Shown: piece after piece, positions 25,686 to 35,839 of the stretch
Layout: each line of letters opens with the position of its first letter
Position numbering within the stretch: the first letter of the stretch is position 1
From: Nakamurella alba
GTDB lineage: Bacteria; Actinomycetota; Actinomycetes; Mycobacteriales; Nakamurellaceae
Direction of reading: 5' to 3'
DNA length: 55,795 nt
NCBI RefSeq assembly: GCF_009707545.1
Contig: NZ_WLYK01000019.1
Span: 1-55,795 of the forward strand
Program-made: the position numbers and the translations under genes
Notes under the pieces: model-generated
Seen by the model: only the letters and a program-made list of their open reading frames with translations
What the model was told of the DNA's origin: nothing
Database searches by the model: none

Positions 25686-25892
25686 GTGCAGGACATCGAG
25701 ATCTCCGGGGACATGATCCGGCTGGGCCAGCTGCTGAAGCTGGCCGGCGCGGTGGACACCGGCGCGGACGTGCGCCCGCTGCTCGCGGACGGCCTGGTGA
25801 CCGTCAACGGCGAGGTGGAGACCCGGCGCGGGCGGCAGTTGCACAAGGGCGACGTCATCGCGCTGGACGGCGACCCGGTCCGGCTGGTCTGA
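25686..25892 (+). CDS. Small S4-domain RNA-binding protein
   Basis: A 68-aa protein that is essentially one S4 RNA-binding fold: IRLGQLLKLAGAVDTGADVR, LLADGLVTVNGEVETRRGR, KGDVIALDG. YbcJ-like single-S4 proteins bind structured RNA, and this one may do so too; its target is unknown. The GTG start has a GGGAGG site 8 nt upstream, directly after the 10-bp repeat array. The gene is followed 75 bp later by a nitroreductase-fold gene on the same strand. Confidence 0.85.
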   Translation: MQDIEISGDMIRLGQLLKLAGAVDTGADVRPLLADGLVTVNGEVETRRGRQLHKGDVIALDGDPVRLV

Positions 25893-25967
25893 GCCGCCCC
25901 GTCGCGATCGGCGCGAGCACCACGCCCGCACCGCACCGCATCGCACCGCACTGACAGAGGAGTCCGG

Positions 25968-26381
25968 ATGGACATCAAGAAGGTCAACGAAGGTGTGATC
26001 GCGCAGTTCCGCGCGGGCGGCGAGATCGAGGGCATGCACCGGGACCGGCTGCTGCTGCTCACCACCACCGGCCGCCGGTCCGGGCGGCCGCACACCAGCC
26101 CGATGATGTTCCACCGCGAGGGGGACGAGGTGCTGGTGATCGCGTCCAACATGGGCGCGCCCCAGCACCCGGCCTGGTATCTCAACCTGGCGGCGGATCC
26201 GGCCGTGCACGTCGAACTGCCGGACGAGGAGTTCGACGGCACCGCACACGCGGCGACCGGTACCGACCGGGACCGGCGATGGTCGATGATCACCCAGCTG
26301 TACCCGTTCTTCGCCGAGCACGAGCAGCAGACCGACCGGGAGATCCCGGTGGTGGTGCTCACCCGGAGCGACACCGACTAG
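25968..26381 (+). CDS. Nitroreductase/quinone reductase-family protein (F420/DDN type)
   Basis: A 137-aa split-barrel flavin/deazaflavin protein. The pattern [37 protein letters not shown] and a C-terminal IPVVVLTR is that of the DDN (deazaflavin-dependent nitroreductase) family, which uses F420 in actinobacteria. Length fits the family. A GAGG ribosome site precedes the ATG. The natural substrate is not evident; quinones are reduced by some relatives. The 3' end overlaps the convergent ABC ATPase by 4 bp. Confidence 0.9.
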   Translation: MDIKKVNEGVIAQFRAGGEIEGMHRDRLLLLTTTGRRSGRPHTSPMMFHREGDEVLVIASNMGAPQHPAWYLNLAADPAVHVELPDEEFDGTAHAATGTDRDRRWSMITQLYPFFAEHEQQTDREIPVVVLTRSDTD

Positions 26382-27466
26382 AGGACGTCGACGTTCTCGC
26401 TGCGCGGAGTGATCTCGCCGGAGGCGATCCCGTCGACCCAGTGGCAGGCGACCTTGTGCCCCGGGCGGTGCTCGACCAGCTCGGGCCGCTCGTCGTCGCA
26501 CCGGGTGGGCTGCCGCCAGGGGCAGCGGGTGTGGAACCGGCAGCCGGTCGGCGGGTTGGCCGGGGAGGGCAGGTCGCCGGTGAGCAGGATGCGCTCCCGG
26601 CTGTCCTCGACCACCGGGTCCGGCACCGGGACCGCGGACAGCAGCGCCCGGCTGTACGGGTGCAGCGGCTCGGCGTAGAGCGCCTCGGAGGTGGTCTCCT
26701 CGACCAGTGCGCCCAGGTACATGACGCCGACCCGGTCGGCGATGTGCCTCACCACGGCCAGGTCGTGTGCGATGACCAGGTAGGTCAGGCCGAGCTCGCG
26801 CTGCAGGTCCTCCAGCAGGTTGACCACCTGCGCCTGCACCGAGACGTCCAACGCGGACACGGGTTCGTCGGCGACGATGAGGTCCGGGTCGACGGTGAGC
26901 GCCCTGGCGATGCCGATCCGCTGCCGCTGCCCGCCGGAGAACTCGTGCGGGTACTTGGCCAGCGAGCTGCCCGGCAGCCCGACGGCGGCCAGCAACTGCC
27001 GGAGCCGCCGGTTGGTCTCGGCCGCGGATCCGGCCAGGTCGTGCGCCTTCATGCCCTCGACCAGGATGGACTCCACCGACTGGCGCGGGTCGAGCGAGGA
27101 CAGCGGGTCCTGGAACACCATCTGCATCCGGCGGCGCTCGCGGCGCAGCTCGCCGGTGCCCATCGCGGCCACGTCGACGCCGTCGAACCACACCGAGCCC
27201 GAAGTCGGCTCGGTGAGGCGCAGGATCGCACGCCCGAGAGTGGACTTGCCACAACCGGATTCGCCGACCAGGCCGTAGGTCTCGCCGCGCTGCACGGACA
27301 GGCTGACCCCGTCGACGGCGTACACGTGGCCGACGGTGCGGTCGAAGAGCACCCCGCGCCGGATCGGGAAGTGCACCTTGAGGTCCTCGACCACCAGCAG
27401 CGGACCGGCCGGGTCGAGCGCCGTCCCGGCCGCACCGGCACCGGCGTCGGGCAGGTCGGCGGTCAC
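26378..27466 (-). CDS. Dipeptide-type ABC transporter ATP-binding protein (DppF-like)
   Basis: A 362-aa ATPase with Walker [11 protein letters not shown]-loop [12 protein letters not shown], signature [15 protein letters not shown] and Walker [13 protein letters not shown]. The oligopeptide-specific C-terminal extension ([22 protein letters not shown]) has the Cys pattern seen in the oligo_HPY domain. The GTG overlaps the DppD-like stop by 4 bp. It is the last gene of the transporter operon that begins with the binding protein at 32.4 kb. Confidence 0.93.
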   Translation of the reverse strand: MTADLPDAGAGAAGTALDPAGPLLVVEDLKVHFPIRRGVLFDRTVGHVYAVDGVSLSVQRGETYGLVGESGCGKSTLGRAILRLTEPTSGSVWFDGVDVAAMGTGELRRERRRMQMVFQDPLSSLDPRQSVESILVEGMKAHDLAGSAAETNRRLRQLLAAVGLPGSSLAKYPHEFSGGQRQRIGIARALTVDPDLIVADEPVSALDVSVQAQVVNLLEDLQRELGLTYLVIAHDLAVVRHIADRVGVMYLGALVEETTSEALYAEPLHPYSRALLSAVPVPDPVVEDSRERILLTGDLPSPANPPTGCRFHTRCPWRQPTRCDDERPELVEHRPGHKVACHWVDGIASGEITPRSENVDVL

Positions 27467-28497
27467 GAGATCTCCTGTTCCAGCACGGCGACGTCCGCGT
27501 AGACCTCGGGCGCGTCCGCGGACACCGGGTGGTGACAGCGGAGCCAGTGCCCGGCCGGGCGTTCCATCGCGATCTCCAGCTGCGGTGTGGTTTCCCGGCA
27601 GGCGGCGACCTCCCGGTCGCAGCGCGGCGCGAACGCACATCCGGACGTCCACGGGATGTTGTCGGACACCGACCCGCGGATCGGGGTCAGCCGCTGCTCC
27701 AGCGCGTCCAGTCGCGGGATCGACCGCAGCAGGCCGTGCGTGTACGGGTGACCGGGCGAGGAGAACAGGTCGTGCCGGCCGGCCCGCTCCACGATCCGCC
27801 CGCCGTACATCACGTTGACCTCGTCGCACAGCCCGGCGACCACGCCCAGGTCGTGGGTGATCATGATCAGTGCGGTGCCGTGGTCCTGCACGAGACTGCG
27901 CAGCAGGGAGAGGATCTGGGCCTGGATGGTGACGTCCAGCGCGGTCGTCGGCTCGTCGGCGATCAGCAGCCGCGGCCGGCAGGCCAGCGCCATGGTGATC
28001 AGCGCCCGCTGCCGCAGCCCGCCGGAGAGCTGGTGCGGGTACTCCTTGAGCCGCCGGTTCGGGTCCGGGATGCCGACCTGGTCGAGCAGGTCGGCCGACT
28101 CGCGCAGCGCCGCCGAGCGCTTCATCCCGCGGTGCCGGATCAGCACCTCGGCGACCTGGATCCCGATGGACACCACCGGGTTCAGGCTGGACAACGGGTC
28201 CTGGAAGATCATCGCCAGGTCCCGGCCGCGCTTGTCCCGCATGGCCGGCCGGGACAGGGTGAGCAGGTCGGAGCCCTCGAACAGCACCTTCCCCTGCACG
28301 CGGGTGTTGCGGCCGGACAGCAACCGCATGATCGCCAGCGAGGTGACCGATTTCCCGGAGCCGGACTCCCCCACGATGCCCAGCGTGTGCCCGGGCGTGA
28401 GCCGGAACGACACCCCGTCCACCGCGGCGAACGGTTCCGTCCCGCGGCGGCGGAACTCCACGCGCAGGTCCTCGACGGACAGCAGCTCCTCGGACAT
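27463..28497 (-). CDS. Dipeptide-type ABC transporter ATP-binding protein (DppD-like)
   Basis: A 344-aa ATPase, partner of the DppF-like subunit. It has Walker [23 protein letters not shown], signature [15 protein letters not shown], Walker [13 protein letters not shown], and the oligo_HPY tail ([18 protein letters not shown]) with cysteines. ATG 28497 gives the family's usual N-terminus ([14 protein letters not shown]); it follows the DppC-like stop by only 5 bp. Confidence 0.93.
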   Translation of the reverse strand: MSEELLSVEDLRVEFRRRGTEPFAAVDGVSFRLTPGHTLGIVGESGSGKSVTSLAIMRLLSGRNTRVQGKVLFEGSDLLTLSRPAMRDKRGRDLAMIFQDPLSSLNPVVSIGIQVAEVLIRHRGMKRSAALRESADLLDQVGIPDPNRRLKEYPHQLSGGLRQRALITMALACRPRLLIADEPTTALDVTIQAQILSLLRSLVQDHGTALIMITHDLGVVAGLCDEVNVMYGGRIVERAGRHDLFSSPGHPYTHGLLRSIPRLDALEQRLTPIRGSVSDNIPWTSGCAFAPRCDREVAACRETTPQLEIAMERPAGHWLRCHHPVSADAPEVYADVAVLEQEIS

Positions 28498-28502
28498 CGC
28501 GC

Positions 28503-29513
28503 TCACCTCCGGTTCTTCGGATCGATGGCCTCGCGCAGCGTCTCGCCGAGCAGGGTGAAACCGAGCGAGACCACGATGATGCAGCCGGCCGGCCAGAACG
28601 CCAGCCCGGGGTGCGAGTCGATACGGTCCTGCGCCTCGCCCAGCATCTGTCCCCACTCCGGCGTCGACACGTCCTGGGAGCCGAGACCGAGGAAGGACAG
28701 CGCGGCCGCGTCGATGATCGACACGGCGACCACGAGGGTGGCCTGCACGATCACCGGCGACAGCGAGTTCGGCAGCATGTGCCGGAAGACGATCGCCGGC
28801 CGCCGGACGCCGAGGGACCGTGCGGCCAGCACATGGTCGGACTCCCGCTGCGCCAGCATCTGCCCGCGCAGCAGCCGGGCGAAGACGGGTATCTGCACCA
28901 CCGAGACGGCGATGATCACGGTCGTCAGGTTGGGGTTGGCGAACAGCACCGAGATCGAGATCGCCAGCAGCAGCGAGGGGATCGAGAGCATGACGTCCAC
29001 GATCCGCATCACGACGGTGTCCACCACACCGCCGAACGCGCCGGCCAGGATGCCCAGGATCAGGCCGCCGGTCAGCCCGATCAGCGTGGCGAACACACCG
29101 ACCAGCAGGGTCTGCCGACTGCCGAGGATGAGGCGGGAGAACAGGTCCCGGCCGAGCGTGTCGCCACCGAGCGGGAAACCCGGTTGGGACGGGGCGATCT
29201 GGTTGCGGGCACGCGACGTCTGGCCGATCAGCAGCTGCTCGCCGGGGTCGTGCGGGGCGATCCACGGCGCGACGATCGCCAGCAGCACGAAGGCCACGAT
29301 GATCACCGCGCCGACCCAGAACACCGGGCTGACCCGCAGCCGCCGCCAGGCCTCGGCGATCAGCGAGACTCCGCGCTCGGAGCCGGCGGCGGAGTCGTCG
29401 GGGTCCGGCGCGCCGAGGGCGGCGAGCCGGTCGATGCGGTCCTTGCGGCCGGCGCCGACCGCCGAGAGCGGCGACAGCGCGGGCTTCTCGAGACCCGAGG
29501 GGGTGTCACTCAT
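28503..29513 (-). CDS. Dipeptide-type ABC transporter permease (DppC-like)
   Basis: A 336-aa permease with an N-terminal hydrophilic tail of about 65 residues, an OppC_N-type segment ([19 protein letters not shown]) and a BPD_transp_1 core. The core contains [20 protein letters not shown] and the EAA loop around [19 protein letters not shown]. It pairs with the DppB-like subunit encoded 7 bp upstream. The N-terminal tail is longer than usual for the family. Confidence 0.93.
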   Translation of the reverse strand: MSDTPSGLEKPALSPLSAVGAGRKDRIDRLAALGAPDPDDSAAGSERGVSLIAEAWRRLRVSPVFWVGAVIIVAFVLLAIVAPWIAPHDPGEQLLIGQTSRARNQIAPSQPGFPLGGDTLGRDLFSRLILGSRQTLLVGVFATLIGLTGGLILGILAGAFGGVVDTVVMRIVDVMLSIPSLLLAISISVLFANPNLTTVIIAVSVVQIPVFARLLRGQMLAQRESDHVLAARSLGVRRPAIVFRHMLPNSLSPVIVQATLVVAVSIIDAAALSFLGLGSQDVSTPEWGQMLGEAQDRIDSHPGLAFWPAGCIIVVSLGFTLLGETLREAIDPKNRR

Positions 29514-29520
29514 CTGCGTC

Positions 29521-30531
29521 TCACCGTACCCGGATCCGGGGGTCGATCACCGCGTACAGCAGGTCGACCACGAGGTTGATGATGACGAAGGTGGCCGCCG
29601 ACGCGAGGATCAGCAGCTGCAGCACCGGGTAGTCCTTCCTGGTGAAGGCGATCGACGTCGCCTCGCCCAGACCCGGGTAGGCGAAGACCTTCTCGGTCAG
29701 CACGGCGCCGGCGAGCAGGGCACCCGCCTGCAGGCCGGTGACCGTCACCACCGGCAGCATGGCGTTGCGCAGCACGTGCCGGTTGCGGATGGTGCCGCGC
29801 TGCAGGCCCTTTGCCTCCGCGGTCCGGATGAAGTCCTCGTGCTGCACCTCCAGCACCGAGGACCGGGTGATCCGGAAGATCACCGCGAAGGGGATGGTGC
29901 CGAGCGCGATCGACGGCAGGATCAGGTGCTCGACGGCGTCCCAGGAGGCGTCCCACTCCCGGGTCATGATGCCGTCGAGGATGAAGAAGTTCGTGACGCG
30001 GGTGGCGTCGATGTCCGGCGACTGCCGGCCGGACGGCGGCAGCCAGCCGAGTTTCACCGCGAACACGAACTTGAGCACGTAGGCCAGGAAGAACACCGGC
30101 ACCGCGATGCCCAGCAGCGAGACGACGACACCGGCGTTGTCCACGATGCCGCCGCGGCGGCGGGCGGCCAGGTACCCGAGCGGGATGCCGAGGATCAGCG
30201 CGAAGAGCATCGCGCCGATGGCCAGCTCGATGGTGGCCGGGAACCGGTCGCCGAACACCTCCAGCGCGCTGGAACCCGGTGCCACGGCGGTGGACTCACC
30301 GAAGTTGCCCTGCAGCACCCGGCCGAGGAACTTGAAGTACTGGACGATCAGCGGCTGGTCCAGACCGAGGACCGCCTCCAGCTCGAGGCGCTTCTCCGGG
30401 GTGGCGCGGTCACCCAGCATCGCGGTGACGGTGCCACCGGGCAGGCTGCGCAGCCAGACGAACAGCAGCAGGGAGAGCACCAGCAGGACCAGGACCAGCT
30501 GGAGCAGTCGGCGGACGGTGTATCTCAACAC
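29521..30531 (-). CDS. Dipeptide-type ABC transporter permease (DppB-like)
   Basis: A 336-aa permease. The first transmembrane helix (RRLLQLVLVLLVLSLLLFVW) is followed by the DppB-type LDQPLIVQYFKFLGRVLQGN. The EAA loop includes EDFIRTAEAKGLQRGTIRNR, and the end is VVDLLYAVIDPRIRVR. The GTG start has GAGG 8 nt upstream. It sits 128 bp downstream of the binding-protein gene, in the same operon. Confidence 0.93.
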   Translation of the reverse strand: MLRYTVRRLLQLVLVLLVLSLLLFVWLRSLPGGTVTAMLGDRATPEKRLELEAVLGLDQPLIVQYFKFLGRVLQGNFGESTAVAPGSSALEVFGDRFPATIELAIGAMLFALILGIPLGYLAARRRGGIVDNAGVVVSLLGIAVPVFFLAYVLKFVFAVKLGWLPPSGRQSPDIDATRVTNFFILDGIMTREWDASWDAVEHLILPSIALGTIPFAVIFRITRSSVLEVQHEDFIRTAEAKGLQRGTIRNRHVLRNAMLPVVTVTGLQAGALLAGAVLTEKVFAYPGLGEATSIAFTRKDYPVLQLLILASAATFVIINLVVDLLYAVIDPRIRVR

Positions 30532-30659
30532 GAGGAGAACCTCACGGCGGCGGTGTCCTTCGGTGGTGCCGGTGCGGACTGCCCGTCCACGCGCAGCCGC
30601 CGGGGTCCGTGGCGGTACGGACCCCGGCGGCGTCGATCACGCGGGACGGAGCAGGTGGA

Positions 30660-32444
30660 TCACTCCGACTTGAAGACCGTCATGAACTTCTCGTCGGTCA
30701 ACGGGCTGGGCACCAGACCCTGCACCGTCGACGCGACCACGATGGCCGGCGGCGAGTGCGAGATCGGGATGGCGGGGAGGTACTCGGCCATCAGCTTCTT
30801 GTTGAGCGCGACGTACAGGTCGTTGCGCTTGGTGTCGTCCGGCTCCGAGTCGGCGGTGGCCAGCTCCTCGGAGAGGGTGGTGCCCCATGGGGCGTCCTCG
30901 GTCGAGAAGCGGCTGGTCGGGTCGGAGAAGAACGTCCCGATGAAGTTGTCCGGCGTGTTGTAGTCACCGGTCCAGCCCAGCAGGAACAGGTCCGGCTGAC
31001 GACCGTCGACACCGTCGAGATAGCCACCGTTCCACGGCTTGCTGGTCTCGTTCACGGTGATCCCGACGTCCTCGAGATCGGCCTTGAACGCGGTGAACAC
31101 GGCCTTGGGGTCCGGCATGTACGGCCGCGACACCTCGGTCGGCCACCAGAAGTTCAGCGTCAGGTTCGCCTGGCCGGCCTCGGCCAGCAGGGCCTTGGCC
31201 TTCTCCGGGTCGTAGTCGTACTTCTCGACGTCGGTGGTGTAGCCGTCGACGGTGTCCGGGTAGTACTCCAGCGCGACCTGGGCGCCCTCGGGCAGCTGCG
31301 AGGTCACGAACTCCTCGCGGTTGAGGGCGTAGGCGATGGCCTGGCGGACCTTGAGGTCCTGCAGCGCCGGGTTGTTCTTCTGGTCGATGCCCAGGTACAG
31401 GATGTTGAACGCCGGGCGGACGGCGACGTTGAAGCCCTCGTCCGTCAGCCCCTGCCAGTCGGCCGGGTTCGGCAGGTCGTAGCCGTCGATGGTGCCGGCC
31501 TGCAGCTCCTGCTTGCGCGCCGTCTCGTCCGGGATGATCTTGAAGATCAACTGGGCGACCTTGGCCTTCTCGCCCCAGTAGTCCTCGTTGCGGACCAGCG
31601 TCACCGTGTTGTTCGCGGTGTCGTAGGAGTCGAAGGTGAAGGGGCCGGTGCCGGTCGGGTGCTCGGTGGCGTAGGCCGGGTACTCGAAGGAGTCACCGAC
31701 GGCCTTCACGTCGTTGGCGTCGTACTCGTCGAGAGCCTTCGGCGACTGGATCGAGAACGACGGCAGACCCAGGATCGCCGGGAACTTCGAGGTGTACCGG
31801 GTCAGGGTGATGACCGCGGACGCGGCATCGGTGGCCTCGCAGGACTTGTAGAGGCTGGGCGTGGAACTGCCCTTGAAGCCGCCCATGGTGTCCGACCAGT
31901 ACTGGGCCTGGGTGGCGCCGGCCTCGGTCTGCGAGTACATGCGCTCGAAGTTGTAGCAGACGGCCTCCGCATCGAGATCCGTTCCGTCGGCGAACTTCAC
32001 GCCCTGGCGGACCTTGAACGTCCAGGTGAGGCCGTCCTCGGAGCTCTCCCACGACTCGGCCAGCAGCGGCTCGACATCGGCGGTGCCGGCCTTGAAACCG
32101 ACCAGCCCCTCGGACATCTGGCGGGTGACCCGGAACGTCTCTCCGTCGGTCGCGTAGAGCGGGTCGAACATGCTCGGGGCACCGGCAGCGCCGAAGATGA
32201 AGGTCTGGTCGGTCTCGCCACCGCCCCCGGACGAGCTGGTCGCCGATGCGGACCCTTCGCCGGTTCCGCCGGACGAGGTCTCCACCGCGGAGGAACCGCC
32301 GGAGGCCGAGGTGGCCGGTGCGGCGTTCGACGACGACGTCGCGTTGTCCCGGTCGGAGCTGGCACAGGCAGCCATGCTCATCGTCATCGCGGCGGCGAGT
32401 CCTGCCGCTGCCCAAGTCCTGCGTGTCACGGTCTTGCGTCTCAC
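30660..32444 (-). CDS. Dipeptide-type ABC substrate-binding lipoprotein (SBP_bac_5)
   Basis: A 594-aa family-5 solute-binding protein. The signal peptide (RRTWAAAGLAAAMTMSM) ends at a lipobox before Cys27 (SMAACAS). A Ser/Gly/Thr-rich linker of about 50 residues follows. The SBP core contains PLLAESWESSEDGLTWTFKV, FADGTDLDAEAVCYNFER and VRQAIAYALNREEF. It is the first gene of a complete five-gene importer (binding protein, two permeases, two ATPases). The ligand could be a peptide, nickel complex or similar; not resolvable. The GTG is preceded by GAAAGG. The 293 bp upstream hold no gene that I can see. Confidence 0.93.
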   Translation of the reverse strand: MRRKTVTRRTWAAAGLAAAMTMSMAACASSDRDNATSSSNAAPATSASGGSSAVETSSGGTGEGSASATSSSGGGGETDQTFIFGAAGAPSMFDPLYATDGETFRVTRQMSEGLVGFKAGTADVEPLLAESWESSEDGLTWTFKVRQGVKFADGTDLDAEAVCYNFERMYSQTEAGATQAQYWSDTMGGFKGSSTPSLYKSCEATDAASAVITLTRYTSKFPAILGLPSFSIQSPKALDEYDANDVKAVGDSFEYPAYATEHPTGTGPFTFDSYDTANNTVTLVRNEDYWGEKAKVAQLIFKIIPDETARKQELQAGTIDGYDLPNPADWQGLTDEGFNVAVRPAFNILYLGIDQKNNPALQDLKVRQAIAYALNREEFVTSQLPEGAQVALEYYPDTVDGYTTDVEKYDYDPEKAKALLAEAGQANLTLNFWWPTEVSRPYMPDPKAVFTAFKADLEDVGITVNETSKPWNGGYLDGVDGRQPDLFLLGWTGDYNTPDNFIGTFFSDPTSRFSTEDAPWGTTLSEELATADSEPDDTKRNDLYVALNKKLMAEYLPAIPISHSPPAIVVASTVQGLVPSPLTDEKFMTVFKSE

Positions 32445-32737
32445 CCTGTCGACCTTTCACATTCGCTCGGTGTGCGCGGGTATCCACGGGGCACGCGGCG
32501 GCGCCCCGGGATATCGGGGGACCGTACGTTCCGCGCACTGCGGACTCCTAGGTTCGTGACCCTATCGTTACCTTCGCGGTGCCACACCGGGACACCCGTG
32601 GGCCGAAGACCTGCAGGGGCGGAAAATCTGTGGCTGTCCGCGTGCCGGGCAAAAGATCGTCCGTCACACCGTTGCCGCTCGATGGAACGGCATTCGCGTC
32701 CCGACCAGCGGCCACCGGTCGCCGCAGTCGGACCGTC

Positions 32738-33436
32738 TCAGTCGGGCCGGACCGTCAGGTCGGCCCGGGACGAGGTCAGATCCCTGGCGAAATGGCCCGT
32801 TTCGTCCTGTTGCCAGCGGGTCAGATGGTCGCGCTCCGACTCCCCGTCCCGTCCCACCGATCTGGCCAGACGCTCGGCGGTGGAAGGGATCTCGACCCAG
32901 ATGAGGGCACTGGTGCGGTCCGACACGGCTGACCTGCCGGCCGACACCCCCTCCAGCACCAGCACCTCGGGCAGCCGGACGGTCACCGTCCGGCCGGGCC
33001 GGGGCACGCCGGAGCTCCAGTCCTGCACCACCACCGCACCGTCCTCACCTCGTGACAGCGGTTGCAGCACACCGACTTCCAGCCTCGGCCACCACCCGAA
33101 GGGGTCGTCCCAGGTGGCCAGCAGGTCGGTGGAGAACACCGCCCGGCGGATCCCCCGCCGGCGGAATTCGCCGGCCAGTGCGGTGGCGAAAGTCGTCTTA
33201 CCGGATCCGCTGGGACCGTCGACCGCCACCAACCGCACGGATCCCAGCCGGGGCGGTGCCGCCAGGGTCAGATCGGCGGCGCGGCGGACCGGGTCGTCGG
33301 CCGCGCTTCCTACAGGGTCGTCGGCGAGGCGGTACGACCGGTCATCGGCAGGGTCCGGCCGGCCGTCGGCAGGGCGGTCCGGCCGGTCGTCGGCAGGATC
33401 CGGCCGGCCGTCACGACCGTCGGCCGGTTCCGGCAT
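32738..33436 (-). CDS. Uridine-kinase-like P-loop kinase with repeat-rich N-terminus
   Basis: A P-loop nucleoside/nucleotide kinase-family protein. The core starts VRLVAVDGPSGSGKTTFATA (Walker A GPSGSGKT) and includes STDLLATWDDPFGWW, VLVLEGVSAGRSAV and SERDHLTRWQQDE. With the ATG at 33436 it is 232 aa. The first about 60 residues are Asp/Arg/Pro repeats of an RPDPADD type, absent from relatives I recall. The true start may be a GTG nearer the core, with the repeat being intergenic. It follows recR by 11 bp and may be in the same operon. The exact substrate is unknown. Confidence 0.78.
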   Translation of the reverse strand: MPEPADGRDGRPDPADDRPDRPADGRPDPADDRSYRLADDPVGSAADDPVRRAADLTLAAPPRLGSVRLVAVDGPSGSGKTTFATALAGEFRRRGIRRAVFSTDLLATWDDPFGWWPRLEVGVLQPLSRGEDGAVVVQDWSSGVPRPGRTVTVRLPEVLVLEGVSAGRSAVSDRTSALIWVEIPSTAERLARSVGRDGESERDHLTRWQQDETGHFARDLTSSRADLTVRPD

Positions 33437-33447
33437 CCGCGTCGGGG

Positions 33448-34050
33448 TCAGGCATCCACGGCGCGGCGCCCGGAGAACGCCCGCCCGAGAGTGACCTCGT
33501 CGGCGTACTCCAGGTCGCCACCCACCGGGAGCCCGGAGGCGAGCCGGGTGACGGCGAGGTCCGGGAAGGTGCGGAGCAGTCGCACCAGGTAGGTGGCGGT
33601 GGCCTCGCCCTCGAGGTTGGGGTCGGTGGCCAGGATGACCTCGTGCACACCCGGTTCGGCGATCCGGCGCAGCAGCGGCGCGATGCGCAGCTGGTCCGGC
33701 CCGATGCCGTCGATCGGCGAGATGGCGCCACCGAGCACGTGGTAGCGGCCGCGGAACTCCCTCGTGCGTTCGACGGCGGCGACGTCCTTGGGCTCCTCGA
33801 CCACGCAGATGGACCCGGCGTCCCGGCGCGGGTCGCTGCAGATCCGGCACAGGTCGCCCTCGGCGACGTTCCCGCATTCCGTGCAGAACTTGACCTCGTC
33901 CTTCACGCGCTGCAGGGCCGCCTGCAACCGGGTCAGGTCGGCGACCTCGACGGTGAGCAGGTGGAAGGCGATGCGCTGCGCGGACTTCGGGCCGATGCCC
34001 GGGAGCCGGCCGAGCTCGTCGATCAGGTCCTGGACCGGACCCTCGTACAC
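33448..34050 (-). CDS. recR: Recombination mediator protein RecR
   Basis: A 200-aa RecR of normal length. It has an N-terminal helix-hairpin-helix ([20 protein letters not shown]), a C4 zinc finger ([16 protein letters not shown]) and a Toprim domain ([29 protein letters not shown]) with the acidic residues. It acts with RecF/RecO to load RecA at single-strand gaps. The GTG start lies 4 bp after the ybaB stop, the usual ybaB-recR pairing. dnaX, often found in front of ybaB, is not present here. Confidence 0.96.
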   Translation of the reverse strand: MYEGPVQDLIDELGRLPGIGPKSAQRIAFHLLTVEVADLTRLQAALQRVKDEVKFCTECGNVAEGDLCRICSDPRRDAGSICVVEEPKDVAAVERTREFRGRYHVLGGAISPIDGIGPDQLRIAPLLRRIAEPGVHEVILATDPNLEGEATATYLVRLLRTFPDLAVTRLASGLPVGGDLEYADEVTLGRAFSGRRAVDA

Positions 34051-34054
34051 CGCG

Positions 34055-34450
34055 TCAGACCTTGTCCGGGCCGGCGTCGATGACGCCGGGCGCGCCGGGG
34101 CCGCCGAAGCCCAGCCCACCCAGGCCGAGCCCACCGGCCAGACCGGCCATCTGGTCGGTCACCGCGCCCATGGTGCGGGCGGCCAGCTCGCCGGCCCGGC
34201 GCTCGGCGTCACGGACGGCGGCGACGACCAGGTCACCCAGGGTCTCCACGTCGTCCGGGTCGACGACCGACGGGTCGATGACCACGGCCTGCAGCCGGCC
34301 CTCGCCGTTGACCACCGCGGAGACCAGACCGCCGCCGGCGGTGCCGGTCACCTCGGCGTCGGCCAACGACGCCTGCGCCGCCGCCATGTCCTCCTGCATC
34401 TGCTGGGCCTGCAACATGATCTGGGACAGGTCGGGCATGCCGGGCTGCAT
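34055..34450 (-). CDS. ybaB: YbaB/EbfC-family nucleoid-associated protein
   Basis: A 131-aa DNA-binding protein ([57 protein letters not shown]). The family forms dimers that coat DNA. A Gly-rich tail ([15 protein letters not shown]) is typical of actinobacterial members. The ATG has a GAGGAG site. It is the first gene of the ybaB-recR(-kinase) unit and divergent from the amidase gene. Confidence 0.93.
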   Translation of the reverse strand: MQPGMPDLSQIMLQAQQMQEDMAAAQASLADAEVTGTAGGGLVSAVVNGEGRLQAVVIDPSVVDPDDVETLGDLVVAAVRDAERRAGELAARTMGAVTDQMAGLAGGLGLGGLGFGGPGAPGVIDAGPDKV

Positions 34451-34634
34451 GGGTCTCCTCGTTCCGGGTGATTCGACACTTCTCCCGCCGGTGCTGTCCA
34501 TCCGTCAGGGACGGGCGCCGGCGGCGTCCCGGGCACCATGAGGTCCCGGTGCTGCCAGGGTACGGGCCGCAGCGATCCCGACCGGTTCGCCGTGTCGGCC
34601 ACGCGGCCGGGTCATCTGCTGGCACTCTGTTCAG

Positions 34635-35759
34635 GTGTCCCAACAGTCACATCAGTCACATCAGTCACCGCGCCGTCGTCGTGTCGCCCTGATCGCCGCC
34701 CTCGGGGTGATCACGCTGACCGCCGCGGCCTGCGGGCAGATCTCCGCGAACGCCCCCACGGCCACCGTCTCGACGAGTTCGTCGACCGCCCTGCCGTCGG
34801 CGCCCGCTCCGTCCTCCGGCGCCCAGGTCACCGTGCCGTCGCTGGGCGCACCGCCGAGCAGCGTGTCCAGTGCCCCGACATCCTCGGCCACGCCGTCCGC
34901 GACGCCGACCAGCTCGAGCTCCACCCCGCCTCCGCCGCCGCCGACCACGACGTCGGAGGAGACGACCGAGGAGCCCCCGCCGGAGACGACGGAGTCGTCC
35001 GAGGAGACGAGTGAGGCACCGCCGGAGACCACGACCCAGGCACCGCCGACCACCCCCGCCCCGCCGAAGACGACCCCGAAGCCGGCCACCGGCGCGGTCG
35101 CCGGCAAGGTGGTGGCGATCGATCCCGGGCACAACGGCGGGAACTCCTCCGCACCGGACATCATCAACCAGGAGATCGACGGCGGGAACGGCTTCACCAA
35201 CGTCTGCAACACCGTCGGCACCGAGTCCACCGACGGCTACCCGGAGCACGCCTTCACCTGGGCTGTCGCCAAGTACCTCAAGGCGGATCTGGAGGCGCAG
35301 GGCATCAAGGTGGTGATGACCCGCAACTCGGACGACGGGGTCGGGCCGTGCACGCCGGACCGGGCCAAGACCGAGAACGACTCGGGGGCCGCCGCCGTCA
35401 TCTCCATCCACGGCGACGGCGCCGACTCGGGCGACCGCGGGTTCCACGTGATCACCAACGGCGACCCGACGGAGATCAGCGCACCGGAGGCGGACGCGTC
35501 GCAGGCACTGGCCGTGAGCATCCGGGACGCGATGGTGAACGAGGGCTTCCCGACCTCGAACTGGCTCGGTGAGAACGGGCTCTGGACCCGGGACGACCTG
35601 ACCGGCCTGAACTTCTCCTCGCGCCCGAAGATCCTCATCGAGTGCGGCAACATGAAGAACGCCACCGACGCGAACCTGATGAGCACCGCGGACGGTCAGC
35701 GGCAGTACGCCGCCGGTCTCGCCGCCGGGACCATCGCCTTCCTCAAGTCCCAGGGCTGA
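34635..35759 (+). CDS. Lipoprotein N-acetylmuramoyl-L-alanine amidase (Amidase_3)
   Basis: A 374-aa exported zinc amidase that would cleave peptide stems from peptidoglycan. The N-terminal signal (RRRRVALIAALGVITLTAAAC) contains a lipobox. About 120 residues of Ser/Thr/Pro/Glu-rich linker follow. The Amidase_3 domain shows metal and catalytic residues in VVAIDPGHNGGN, AAVISIHGDGAD and the C-terminal LIECGNMKN. The linker would let the catalytic domain reach from the membrane into the wall. GTG is the start. It is monocistronic and convergent with the next gene, with a strong hairpin between them. Confidence 0.92.
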   Translation: MSQQSHQSHQSPRRRRVALIAALGVITLTAAACGQISANAPTATVSTSSSTALPSAPAPSSGAQVTVPSLGAPPSSVSSAPTSSATPSATPTSSSSTPPPPPPTTTSEETTEEPPPETTESSEETSEAPPETTTQAPPTTPAPPKTTPKPATGAVAGKVVAIDPGHNGGNSSAPDIINQEIDGGNGFTNVCNTVGTESTDGYPEHAFTWAVAKYLKADLEAQGIKVVMTRNSDDGVGPCTPDRAKTENDSGAAAVISIHGDGADSGDRGFHVITNGDPTEISAPEADASQALAVSIRDAMVNEGFPTSNWLGENGLWTRDDLTGLNFSSRPKILIECGNMKNATDANLMSTADGQRQYAAGLAAGTIAFLKSQG

Positions 35760-35777
35760 TCAGGGGGTCGTCGATCG

Positions 35778-35802
35778 CCCGGCGGCCGGACCGGCCGCCG
35801 GG
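35778..35802. terminator. Strong bidirectional hairpin
   Basis: CCCGGCGGCCGG (35778-35789) and CCGGCCGCCGGG (35791-35802) are perfect 12-bp inverted arms around one base. The hairpin lies midway between the stops of the convergent amidase and binding-protein genes. It has no U-tract, as is common in high-GC actinobacteria. Confidence 0.75.
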
Positions 35803-35839
35803 CTCCGATCGGTACCGGTGGGTCCCGCCCGCCCGCCGC

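Noticed and set aside
27529..30963. 1144-codon open frame on the plus strand
   Set aside because: It is antisense to the DppB/C/D genes, whose motifs are unmistakable; GC-rich sequence leaves the opposite frames open.
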